From contig USKH01000084.1 in the NCBI GenBank assembly GCA_900555125.1, forward strand, positions 1 through 5,863: a stretch of 5,863 nt of DNA, in the 5' to 3' direction. Shown piece after piece: positions 1-5,224 of the stretch; position 1 is the stretch's first letter; each line of letters begins with the position of its first letter. The notes under the pieces were generated by a model. That model saw nothing but the letters and a program-made list of their open reading frames with translations. It was not told the origin of the DNA and made no database searches. The position numbers were made by a program, and so were the translations under genes. The stretch comes from an uncultured Clostridium sp. GTDB taxonomy: Bacteria; Bacillota; Clostridia; Christensenellales; Pumilibacteraceae.

Positions 1-534
1 AATGACCAGATCGGGATCGGGCATGCCCGCCGTATACAATAATTCGGAAAAGGTTTGTTCTGTTACTTTTTCACCTTTTTCCACCGCTTTATTGACCGCA
101 CGAACAATTTCGCTGCGTGAGCCGTAATTCATGGCAACGTTTAACGTGCCTTTTGTTTCCGGTATCGAGGCGCACGACAATTTTTCGACAAGCGTTTGTA
201 AATCCTCCGGAAAAGCCGAAATGTCGCCCAGAACGTTTACCTTAATTCCGTCTTCGACCAATTTACGAAAATACTTAGAAAAACAAGTGCGGAAGAGCGT
301 CATCAGCGAACTGACTTCCTCTTCCGAACGATTCCAGTTTTCCGTAGAAAAAGCATATACGGTCATGTACGGAATACCCAGCGAAAACACATTTTCGACT
401 GTTTTTTTAAGCGTTTTTACTCCCGCGGAATGCCCGAGCGCACGGCTTAGCCCGCGCTCTTTAGCCCATCTGCCGTTGCCGTCCATAATAAACGCGACAT
501 GGCGGGGCAATACGTTAAAACGGTCAGACTTCAA
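1..534 (-). CDS. uppS: Undecaprenyl diphosphate synthase (cis-prenyltransferase), C-terminus cut by the window edge
   Basis: This enzyme condenses isopentenyl diphosphate onto farnesyl diphosphate to make the C55 undecaprenyl diphosphate carrier used in peptidoglycan and other wall polymer synthesis at the membrane. About 178 residues are visible of a family length near 230-250. Counting from the TTG at 534-532, the Z-prenyltransferase signature IMDGNGRWA spans residues 16-24, with catalytic Asp18. A conserved GHSAG lies at 34-38 and STENWNR at 63-69. The fragment stops after MPDPDLVI, just before the RTSGE-type substrate and dimer motif, which lies outside. An in-frame TAG sits at 570-568, and the only TTG/GTG/ATG codons before the signature are the TTGs at 534-532 and 510-508. 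The first is preferred because AAGGA lies 11 nt upstream and it leaves a normal short N-terminus. It overlaps the frr stop by 11 nt, so the two genes are probably translationally coupled. Identity is very secure; the start is moderately so. Confidence 0.95.
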   Translation of the reverse strand, partial: MKSDRFNVLPRHVAFIMDGNGRWAKERGLSRALGHSAGVKTLKKTVENVFSLGIPYMTVYAFSTENWNRSEEEVSSLMTLFRTCFSKYFRKLVEDGIKVNVLGDISAFPEDLQTLVEKLSCASIPETKGTLNVAMNYGSRSEIVRAVNKAVEKGEKVTEQTFSELLYTAGMPDPDLVI

Positions 535-1099
535 AAACTTCTGCGTCCTTGTTTTTAATGATAACGTCTACTTCGGCGACGTTTTTGTCAAGTATTTTCT
601 GAACTTCCTTTCCGTAACTGTCAACGTCGTCTTCGGTAATCAGATTATCTTTTTTAAACGCCTTGATTTTGTCGAGAATATCGCGGCGGGCATTGCGAAG
701 AGCAACTTTGTATTCTTCACCGATTTTGTGCACCTGTTTGGAAAGATCGCGTCTTCTCTCTTCGGTAAGTTGCGGAAACACGAGACGAATTACTTTACCG
801 TCGTCGGTAGGCGTGATTCCGATATCCGATTCGTTGATAGCCTTTACTACAGCTTTGATCATACTGGTATCCCAAAGCGAAATTTGCAAAAGTCTTGCTT
901 CGGGTACGGTGATGTTGGACATCTGAGAAAGCGGAGTCTGCGTTCCGTAATAATCAACGTATACCTTGTTGAGAATCTGCGGATTTGCTCTGCCTGCACG
1001 AATTGCGCCGAGGTCTATTTTAAGATGCTCCATACTGTCGGCAAGAGTAAGCTCGTACTCGTCGAAAGCGTCCTGAACCTGAGGATTGTTGAAAATCAT
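524..1099 (-). CDS. frr: Ribosome recycling factor
   Basis: RRF acts with EF-G to split post-termination ribosomes from mRNA in the cytoplasm. The 191-residue product is slightly longer than the usual 185. Visible family features are the N-terminal helix with RAGRANP at 34-40, the beta-rich domain II segment around VDYYGTQTPLSQ (48-59) and VPEARLL (65-71), then IGITPTDDGKVIRL (93-106) and the highly conserved FPQLTEERRRDL (108-119) of domain I, with NARRD at 136-140. The ATG is supported by AGGAGA six bases upstream. The gene follows pyrH after 55 bp and its end overlaps the start of uppS, matching the conserved pyrH-frr-uppS order. A good promoter in the gap (1154-1126) implies frr and uppS can be transcribed independently of pyrH. 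Four extra residues at the C-terminus are the only deviation from the typical form. Confidence 0.97.
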   Translation of the reverse strand: MIFNNPQVQDAFDEYELTLADSMEHLKIDLGAIRAGRANPQILNKVYVDYYGTQTPLSQMSNITVPEARLLQISLWDTSMIKAVVKAINESDIGITPTDDGKVIRLVFPQLTEERRRDLSKQVHKIGEEYKVALRNARRDILDKIKAFKKDNLITEDDVDSYGKEVQKILDKNVAEVDVIIKNKDAEVFEV

Positions 1100-1125
1100 G
1101 ATTTTTCTCCTGTTTGTTTTTCTAT

Positions 1126-1154
1126 ATTATATCATCAAACGAAAAATTTTACAA
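1126..1154 (-). promoter_or_regulatory. Sigma-A-type promoter for frr-uppS
   Basis: Read on the minus strand, a TTGTAA -35 box (1154-1149) is followed by exactly 17 bases and then a perfect TATAAT -10 box (1131-1126), preceded by TGA as an extended -10. The -35 starts at the base next to the pyrH stop codon, so the promoter fills most of the 55-bp gap. The predicted start is near 1119, giving a leader of about 20 nt that contains the AGGAGA ribosome binding site. Recognised by pattern only. Confidence 0.75.
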
Positions 1155-1850
1155 CTATTTTATGAGCGTACCTATTTTTTCGCCCATTGCGGCTTTAATG
1201 AGGCCGCGTTCGCTGCTGAGCCCGAAGGCAACTATATGCAACCCGTTTTCACGGCAAAGAGTAACCGAAGTAAGATCCATGACGTGCAAATCTTTATTGA
1301 TAATGTCCATATAGCTGAGCTCGTCAAACTTGACGGCATTGGGATTTGTTTTCGGATCGCTGTCATAAACCCCGTCGATATTTTTTGCCATCAAAAGTAC
1401 GTCGGCGCCTATTTCGGTTGCGCGAAGGGCTGCGCCCGTATCGGTAGAGAAATAAGGATTGCCGGTACCGCATGCGAAAATAACCACTCTGCCGCATTCA
1501 AAATGACGGATTGCTTTACGCAGAATAAACGGTTCGGCAACCTGCGGAATACTGAGCGCCGTCTGTACTCTTACCGGGACGTCATGGCTTTCGATAGCGT
1601 CCTGCAATGCAAGCGAATTCATGACGGTTGCAAGCATGCCCATATGATCGGCGGTAACTCTGTCCATATTTTGACCTTGTCTTCCGCGCCAGAAATTACC
1701 TCCGCCCACCACTATGCCGATTTCCACGCCTTTTTCGTGAAGTTCGACAATCTGTGAAACGATATGTTCGACGGCTTCCGGATTTATTCCTACGCCGGCT
1801 TCGCCCGCAAGTGCTTCGCCGCTGATCTTCAGTAATACTCTTTTATACAT
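1155..1850 (-). CDS. pyrH: UMP kinase (uridylate kinase)
   Basis: This cytoplasmic enzyme phosphorylates UMP to UDP with ATP, feeding all pyrimidine nucleotide synthesis. It belongs to the amino-acid kinase fold, not the NMP kinase fold. The 231-residue product shows KISGEAL at 8-14, the glycine-rich GGGNFWRG at 49-56, the DRVTADHMGMLAT block at 63-75, GTGNPYFSTDTGAALRA at 128-144 and NIDGVYDSDP at 157-166, all in the expected order. Length is normal for bacterial PyrH, which is a GTP-regulated, UTP-inhibited hexamer in many species. The ATG has GGAGGA four bases upstream and ends with TAG. The gene sits between tsf and frr as in most Bacillota. A terminator in the 71-bp gap upstream implies that part of the transcription from rpsB-tsf stops before pyrH, and possible promoter boxes overlap that terminator. 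Confidence 0.97.
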   Translation of the reverse strand: MYKRVLLKISGEALAGEAGVGINPEAVEHIVSQIVELHEKGVEIGIVVGGGNFWRGRQGQNMDRVTADHMGMLATVMNSLALQDAIESHDVPVRVQTALSIPQVAEPFILRKAIRHFECGRVVIFACGTGNPYFSTDTGAALRATEIGADVLLMAKNIDGVYDSDPKTNPNAVKFDELSYMDIINKDLHVMDLTSVTLCRENGLHIVAFGLSSERGLIKAAMGEKIGTLIK

Positions 1851-1867
1851 ACTGTCCTCCGATTTAC

Positions 1868-1910
1868 AAAAAACTATAAAAATGGGAACACTTTAAGCAA
1901 AGCGTTCCCA
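1868..1910 (-). terminator. Intrinsic terminator after tsf
   Basis: On the minus strand the hairpin 1910-1883 has a TGGGAAC/GTTCCCA stem of 7 bp, one mismatch, then 4 more pairs (CTTT/AAAG) around a 4-base loop. It is followed at once by TTTTTATAGTTTTTT. Only 71 bp separate tsf and pyrH, so this should end or attenuate rpsB-tsf transcription. The opposite strand lacks a T-run, so it is directional. The broken stem and interrupted U-tract suggest partial rather than complete termination. Confidence 0.8.
1873..1900 (-). promoter_or_regulatory. Possible pyrH promoter embedded in the tsf terminator
   Basis: On the minus strand TTGCTT (1900-1895, 3 of 6 consensus bases) lies 16 bases before TATAGT (1878-1873, 5 of 6). 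The -35 falls in the 3' part of the hairpin's upstream arm and its loop, and the -10 lies in the U-tract. It would start RNA near 1866, just before the pyrH ribosome binding site. The match is weak and could be chance, but there is no other room for a promoter in this gap. Confidence 0.3.
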
Positions 1911-1921
1911 AATAAACTAAA

Positions 1922-2863
1922 TTACTTATTGGCAATTTTTGCTATTTCTTCGGCAAAATTCTCGTTTTTCTTTTCAAGACCTTCGCCCATGACGAATTTC
2001 TCGAATTTTACGATTTCGCAAGTGGTACCTGCTTTAGCCGCAACAGCGGTAAGATGCTGCTTAACGGTAACCGAATTGTCTTTTACAAAATCCTGATCGA
2101 TAAGGCAGACATCCTTGTAGAACTTGTTTACCTTGCCTACGAGCATCTTTTCGATTATAGCTTCGGGTTTGCCCGCATTTTTGGGATCATTGAGAGCCTG
2201 AGCCTTCAAAATTTCCTTTTCGTGAGCAACCTCTTCTGCGGGTACTTCGTTGTTGTAGGTATATTTAGCCGAACACCATGCAACGTGCAGTGCAACATCG
2301 TGGCAAGCGGTAGCGAATTCTTCGTTATCGTTGACGTTTTTACCTGTTTTTACTTCCAGCAGAACGCCGAGCTTTCCGCCAAGGTGAGTATATCCTTCTA
2401 CTCTGCCTTCGGGCTGAGCAATGCGGGTAAATCTGCGAATCGAAATCTTTTCGCCGATTTTTGCGATTGCGGAGTTAACCAAATCAAGAATGGTCATTGT
2501 TTCGTCGCCGACATATTTCTGAGCGAGAAGGTCTTCAAGGTCGGAAGGATTCTTTTCCGCAACGTGTTTTGCAATATTGTTACACAATTCGACAAAAACT
2601 TCGCTTTTGCCGACGAAATCGGATTCGCAGTTTACTTCAACCATTGCGCCGACAAGATGATCGGGAGTGGTGTAAACGCTTACAACGCCTTCGGATGCGA
2701 TACGCGAAGCCTTTTTAGCGGCAACGGCGACGCCCTGTTCTCTGAGATATTCGGCAGCTTTTTCCATATCGCCGTCGGTTTCCTGCAAAGCTTTTTTGCA
2801 AGCCATCATTCCGGCGCCGGTTTGTTTTCTGAGTTCGTTTACGTCTTTAGCGGTAAATTCCAT
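1922..2863 (-). CDS. tsf: Translation elongation factor Ts
   Basis: EF-Ts is the nucleotide exchange factor that releases GDP from EF-Tu in the cytoplasm. The 313-residue product opens with the UBA-like N-terminal domain, including ELRKQTGAGMMACKKAL (10-26), which contacts EF-Tu. The conserved NCESDFVGKSEVF block is at 78-90, in the position of the usual TDFVA signature. The dimerisation and core repeats follow, including ATACHDVALHVAW (184-196) and KPEAIIEKMLVGKVNKFYKDVCLIDQDFVKD (232-262). It is somewhat longer than the roughly 290 residues of Bacillus EF-Ts, with the excess in a lysine/glutamate-rich C-terminus. The reading frame stays open upstream to 2908, but the family N-terminus fixes the ATG at 2863-2861. 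AAAGGAG lies about 11 bases upstream, a rather long spacing. The gene follows rpsB by 22 bp and is co-transcribed with it; a hairpin terminator follows the stop. Confidence 0.97.
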   Translation of the reverse strand: MEFTAKDVNELRKQTGAGMMACKKALQETDGDMEKAAEYLREQGVAVAAKKASRIASEGVVSVYTTPDHLVGAMVEVNCESDFVGKSEVFVELCNNIAKHVAEKNPSDLEDLLAQKYVGDETMTILDLVNSAIAKIGEKISIRRFTRIAQPEGRVEGYTHLGGKLGVLLEVKTGKNVNDNEEFATACHDVALHVAWCSAKYTYNNEVPAEEVAHEKEILKAQALNDPKNAGKPEAIIEKMLVGKVNKFYKDVCLIDQDFVKDNSVTVKQHLTAVAAKAGTTCEIVKFEKFVMGEGLEKKNENFAEEIAKIANK

Positions 2864-2885
2864 AATATATAGTGCTCCTTTAAAT

Positions 2886-3728
2886 TTACTCTGCCTTTTC
2901 TTCGTCACCGGCTTCTTCGGAAGTTACTTCGTCGGCGACTTCTGCGATTTCTTCGGCGGGAGATTCAGCGGTATCTTCTTCGGCAGAAGCGTTTTCAGCC
3001 TGCATTTGAGCTTCCATCTGGCGGCGGAGAGCAAGACCTTCCTCGCCTTCTTTTGCTTCGATTACTGCGTCTGCCATAGCGGATGCGATGAGCTTGATCG
3101 AACGGATAGCGTCATCGTTTCCGGGGATAACGTAATCGACTTCGTCGGGATCGCAGTTGGTATCGACAATACCGACGATAGGAATATTAAGTTTTCTTGC
3201 TTCCGAAACGGCAAGATGTTCCTTGTTGGGATCTACTACAAACAACGCTCCGGGAAGACCGCGCATGGTTTTGATACCGCCGAGGTTTTCTTCCAGCTTA
3301 TCGCGTTCCGCAATCAACTGAAGAACTTCCTTTTTGGGAAGAACGTTGAATTCGTTCATTTTTTCCATCTGATTGAGCTTGTTAAGACGCTCGATACGAG
3401 TACGGATGGTTGCGTAGTTGGTGAGAGTACCGCCCAGCCATCTGGAGTTGATGTAGTACATTCCGCACTTCTCGGCTTCCTGCTTGATAGCTTCCTGAGC
3501 CTGCTTTTTGGTGCCGACGAAAAGAACGGGTTTTCCGCTTTCGGCAACAGACTTGATGAATGCATATGCTTCGTCGATAAGACCGACTGTCTTTTCAAGA
3601 TTGATGATATAAATATCGTTTCTCGAAGTATAGATATACTTCTTCATCTTGGGGTTCCACTTTCTGGTGGGATGTCCGAAATGAACGCCCGCTTCCAGAA
3701 GCTGTTTCATAGAAATTACGTTTGCCAT
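2886..3728 (-). CDS. rpsB: Small ribosomal subunit protein S2 (uS2)
   Basis: S2 binds late to the head-platform region of the 30S subunit and is needed for translation initiation. The 280-residue product starts with ISMKQLLEAGVHFGHPTRKWNPKM (5-28), a family hallmark, followed by SRNDIYIINLEKT (35-47), FVGTKKQAQEA (70-80), NSRWLGGTLTN (94-104) and GLPGALFVVDP (157-167). The IPIVGIVDTNCDPD block (182-195) and IPGNDDAIRSI (201-211) come next. It is longer than the common 230-260 residues because of a C-terminal extension of about 36 residues (245-280) with 16 Glu/Asp and many Ala, a low-complexity tail seen in various S2 proteins. The frame is open to 3761, but the conserved N-terminus and AGGAGG five bases upstream fix the ATG at 3728-3726. 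It leads the rpsB-tsf unit behind a strong promoter and a long leader. Confidence 0.98.
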   Translation of the reverse strand: MANVISMKQLLEAGVHFGHPTRKWNPKMKKYIYTSRNDIYIINLEKTVGLIDEAYAFIKSVAESGKPVLFVGTKKQAQEAIKQEAEKCGMYYINSRWLGGTLTNYATIRTRIERLNKLNQMEKMNEFNVLPKKEVLQLIAERDKLEENLGGIKTMRGLPGALFVVDPNKEHLAVSEARKLNIPIVGIVDTNCDPDEVDYVIPGNDDAIRSIKLIASAMADAVIEAKEGEEGLALRRQMEAQMQAENASAEEDTAESPAEEIAEVADEVTSEEAGDEEKAE

Positions 3729-3842
3729 ATTAGCCTCCTGTTTTTCCTCCCCGAACATCAACTTTAACCGTCACGCCGCGTCACTTGAAAAATTTTTGAA
3801 CGGCGCACAGCGGATAAATCCGATCGGGTGTGTAATAAACCG
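3729..3842 (-). promoter_or_regulatory. Long rpsB 5' leader, possible autoregulatory RNA
   Basis: From the predicted start near 3842 to the rpsB ATG there are about 114 nt, far more than the roughly 20 nt leader of frr. The leader can form a small hairpin over 3822-3811 (CGGA/TCCG around TTTA) and a longer-range CGCCG/CGGCG pairing flanking an A5T5 stretch (3797-3788). It ends in two purine-rich tracts: GGGGAGG (3752-3746) and the true ribosome binding site AGGAGG (3739-3734). Leaders of ribosomal protein operons often bind their own product. That role here is inference, and I recognise no named RNA family. Confidence 0.4.
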
Positions 3843-3848
3843 CTTGTT

Positions 3849-3877
3849 ATTATATCACAACAAAAAAAATAATGCAA
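3849..3877 (-). promoter_or_regulatory. Strong sigma-A-type promoter for rpsB-tsf
   Basis: On the minus strand TTGCAT (3877-3872) is followed by exactly 17 bases and a perfect TATAAT (3854-3849). A TGA immediately before the -10 makes an extended -10. The -35 lies inside the 3' arm of the upstream terminator hairpin, and the spacer contains that terminator's T-run. The strength and position fit a highly expressed ribosomal protein operon. Confidence 0.8.
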
Positions 3878-3918
3878 TCACTTTTTCGGGGTTTCCGAAG
3901 GAAATTGCATTATTTTTT
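3862..3918 (-). terminator. Terminator of the ruvX-DUF1292 unit, probably bidirectional
   Basis: A perfect 15-bp inverted repeat (3918-3904 with 3878-3864) contains ATTGCAT and is flanked by A and T runs. Its loop carries a second stem TTCGG/CCGAA (3899-3895 with 3889-3885). On the minus strand it ends in a run of eight T, 33 bp after the DUF1292 stop. The plus strand is also followed by T-runs (3913-3918 and 3921-3927), so it should work both ways. Confidence 0.85.
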
Positions 3919-3951
3919 GATTTTTTTATCGATTTAATCTAAATGCGACTA

Positions 3952-4341
3952 TTATTCATGGTGATGATGACATCCGCAATCGCACTCTTCGTCCTCACAC
4001 TCGTCGTCATCGCAATCTTCGCATCCGCAACCGCATCCGCCGTAATTTTCGTTGTACACTTTCAAAAATTTCTCGAAAATAGTGTTTGCGAGTTCTTCGG
4101 TTTCCACCGGTTCCATATCGAGCGGCTTATCCTCTTCGTCGTAGTTGAGAATTTTATAGATATAAACGCCGCCTTCGTCTTCATTTTCGTCTTCTTCGTA
4201 ATTTTCGAGAAGGCTGTAAAAATCACCCTCGTGTTCTACGCAGGCGATCTGGCACAGCTTTACTTCCTTTCCTTCGTCGTCGGTAAAAGCAAGAATTTCT
4301 TCTTCGTCGAAGATTTCGACCTGTTCTTTTTCGTCTTTCAT
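3952..4341 (-). CDS. DUF1292 (YrzB-like) acidic protein with a Cys/His-rich C-terminal tail
   Basis: The 129-residue product is strongly acidic. Residues 8-96 match the general look of the DUF1292/YrzB family: a beta-rich start (VEIFDEEEILAFTDDEGKEVKL), an FYSLLENYEEDE stretch, VYIYKILNYDEED and an ending near ELANTIFEKFLKVYNE. The family has no established biochemical function. What is unusual is the tail, residues 101-129, which holds eight cysteines (103, 105, 107, 110, 115, 120, 122, 124), four consecutive histidines (125-128) and many Asp/Glu, a composition typical of metal-binding segments. AAGGAG seven bases before the ATG at 4341-4339 fixes the start, although the frame stays open to 4491 inside ruvX. 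It follows ruvX by 28 bp, matching the yrrK-yrzB pairing in Bacillus. Family assignment is by recognition of sequence and context; the tail function is inferred. Confidence 0.85.
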   Translation of the reverse strand: MKDEKEQVEIFDEEEILAFTDDEGKEVKLCQIACVEHEGDFYSLLENYEEDENEDEGGVYIYKILNYDEEDKPLDMEPVETEELANTIFEKFLKVYNENYGGCGCGCEDCDDDECEDEECDCGCHHHHE

Positions 4342-4369
4342 TTTTTTGCTCCTTATTTCCGCATTGCGG

Positions 4370-4804
4370 TTATTTCGGCTCGTTGGCAACTTGTCGTTTT
4401 TTGCCGTCGAGATAGTTTTGCAATATGACCTGAGCGGACGCGCTGTCCACAAGCGATAATCTTTTGGATTTTTTAACGCCTGTTTGGTCAAACGCGCGCG
4501 TAACCATTACGGTTGTAAGCCTTTCGTCCTTCATTACGACCGGCAGAGCAGACACTTTTTGCAGATTGTTCGCAAAGGCGCGAACTTTACCTGCCTGAGG
4601 TCCTTCGCTGCCGTTCATATTGAGCGGCAAGCCGACAACAAACATTTCCGCATCTTTTTGTTTTGCGAGAGCGGTTATTTCGTCTATGCTTTTACGCATG
4701 CTCCTGACTTCCAACGGATCAAGCGCGGACGCAAGCGTTTCCGTAGGATCGCTGAGCGCAAGTCCTATTCTTGCGTCGCCGTAATCAATTCCGAGTATTC
4801 TCAA
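4370..4804 (-). CDS. ruvX: YqgF/RuvX-family RNase H-fold nuclease (putative Holliday junction resolvase)
   Basis: YqgF proteins are essential in many bacteria. They are linked to pre-16S rRNA 5'-end processing and, by fold and some biochemistry, to Holliday junction resolution; which role dominates is unsettled. The 144-residue product has the expected length. Catalytic-type motifs are in order: RILGIDYGDARIGLALSD (2-19) with Asp7, then VVGLPLNMNGSEG (57-69), KDERLTT (92-98) and the C-terminal VDSASAQVILQNYLDG (119-134) with Asp120. The initiator is TTG at 4804-4802, supported by GAGGTG five bases upstream and by the family N-terminus starting at RILGIDYG. A promoter lies 35-65 bp upstream. 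It forms a two-gene unit with the downstream DUF1292 gene. In Bacillus the preceding genes are alaS and a DUF965 gene; here a small cysteine-rich gene and a cysteine desulfurase lie there instead. Confidence 0.95.
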   Translation of the reverse strand: MRILGIDYGDARIGLALSDPTETLASALDPLEVRSMRKSIDEITALAKQKDAEMFVVGLPLNMNGSEGPQAGKVRAFANNLQKVSALPVVMKDERLTTVMVTRAFDQTGVKKSKRLSLVDSASAQVILQNYLDGKKRQVANEPK

Positions 4805-4839
4805 CAGGTCACCTCAAAACTTATTTTTCCAATATATGT

Positions 4840-4868
4840 ATTATATCACATTTTCGAAAAAATGTATA
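4840..4868 (-). promoter_or_regulatory. Sigma-A-type promoter for ruvX-DUF1292
   Basis: On the minus strand TATACA (4868-4863, 4 of 6 consensus bases) is followed by 17 bases and a perfect TATAAT (4845-4840) with TGA just before it. The -10 region GTGATATAAT is identical to that of the rpsB promoter. RNA would start near 4833, giving a leader of about 29 nt with the GAGGTG site. The rest of the 153-bp gap up to 4909 shows only A/T-rich sequence with a short CGTAAAA direct repeat. Confidence 0.75.
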
Positions 4869-4909
4869 GGATTTACACGCAAATTTTTGACGTAAAACGT
4901 AAAATCGGC

Positions 4910-4950
4910 ATAAAAGTAAAACCGAAGCGTGGGTACGCTTCGATTTTTTG
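4910..4950 (-). terminator. Hairpin terminator after the small cysteine-rich gene
   Basis: A perfect 8-bp stem CGAAGCGT/ACGCTTCG (4942-4935 with 4930-4923) closes a 4-base loop. On the minus strand it is followed by GTTTTACTTTTA, a slightly broken U-tract, 15 bp past the stop codon. On the plus strand it is followed by GATTTTTTG, so it could stop antisense transcription too. Confidence 0.75.
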
Positions 4951-4957
4951 CTTACCG

Positions 4958-5161
4958 TTATACGGTTTTTGCAGCCTGACTTATATCCTGCGCGGCTTGT
5001 TTACCGTCCTCTTTTATGCAATTAAGCTCCTTTTCGGCGCATTTGCACATTCCGGAAAGCTTCTTTTTGGTTGCGCAGATAAAATCGCATCCGCAGTCGG
5101 TCATGAGAAACGCCGTAGCGGCAGCTCCGCCCAGCATAACTCCGATTATCAGATCTTTCAT
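4958..5161 (-). CDS. Small cysteine-rich membrane-anchored protein of unknown function
   Basis: I do not recognise this 67-residue protein. Residues 3-20 (DLIIGVMLGGAAATAFLM) are a single glycine/alanine-rich hydrophobic segment able to span the membrane. Six cysteines follow within 26 residues (C23, C25, C29, C39, C41, C48), mixed with lysines, and then comes a short polar, probably helical end (EDGKQAAQDISQAAKTV). C23 lies just after the hydrophobic stretch, but the preceding MTD does not fit a lipobox, so it is not a convincing lipoprotein. GGGAGGTG four to five bases before the ATG is a strong ribosome binding site, which with the following terminator supports a real gene. It comes 63 bp after the cysteine desulfurase with no terminator between, so read-through from that gene is likely. 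A role in metal, redox or sulfur handling is only a guess from the cysteines and the neighbour. Confidence 0.75.
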   Translation of the reverse strand: MKDLIIGVMLGGAAATAFLMTDCGCDFICATKKKLSGMCKCAEKELNCIKEDGKQAAQDISQAAKTV

Positions 5162-5175
5162 TTTTACACCTCCCG

Positions 5176-5205
5176 ATTATATAGTGTGCAATCGGCAAGC
5201 GTAAA
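5176..5205 (-). promoter_or_regulatory. Weak candidate promoter before the small cysteine-rich gene
   Basis: On the minus strand TTTACG (5205-5200, 4 of 6) lies 18 bases before a perfect TATAAT (5181-5176). Transcription would begin around 5169, cutting into the GGGAGGTG ribosome binding site at 5174-5167. If active it would therefore make a nearly leaderless message. Read-through from the desulfurase gene is an equally good explanation for expression. Confidence 0.3.
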
Positions 5206-5224
5206 TGCTTGGAAAAAACTGTAA

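Noticed and set aside
131..1165. A 344-codon open frame on the plus strand across uppS and frr
   Set aside because: It is antisense to two certain genes, crosses their boundaries, has no ribosome binding site and gives a protein without recognisable motifs.
2864..2908. Upstream start for tsf at 2908
   Set aside because: It would overlap the end of rpsB and translate the AAAGGAG site. The EF-Ts N-terminus begins at MEFTAKDV.
3729..3761. Upstream TTG start for rpsB at 3761
   Set aside because: The extra eleven residues simply translate the purine-rich ribosome binding region, and the family N-terminus begins at the ATG at 3728.
2054..3767. Long plus-strand open frames opposite tsf and rpsB
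   Set aside because: Their phenylalanine- and cysteine-rich products mirror the codon use of the highly expressed genes on the other strand, and no start signals support them.
4342..4491. A 50-residue N-terminal extension of the DUF1292 protein overlapping ruvX
   Set aside because: The extension is basic and unlike the family, and an excellent AAGGAG site lies just before the internal ATG at 4341.
5200..5216. CAAGC/GCTTG hairpin between the desulfurase and the small gene as a terminator
   Set aside because: The stem is only five pairs and is not followed by a T-run on either strand.
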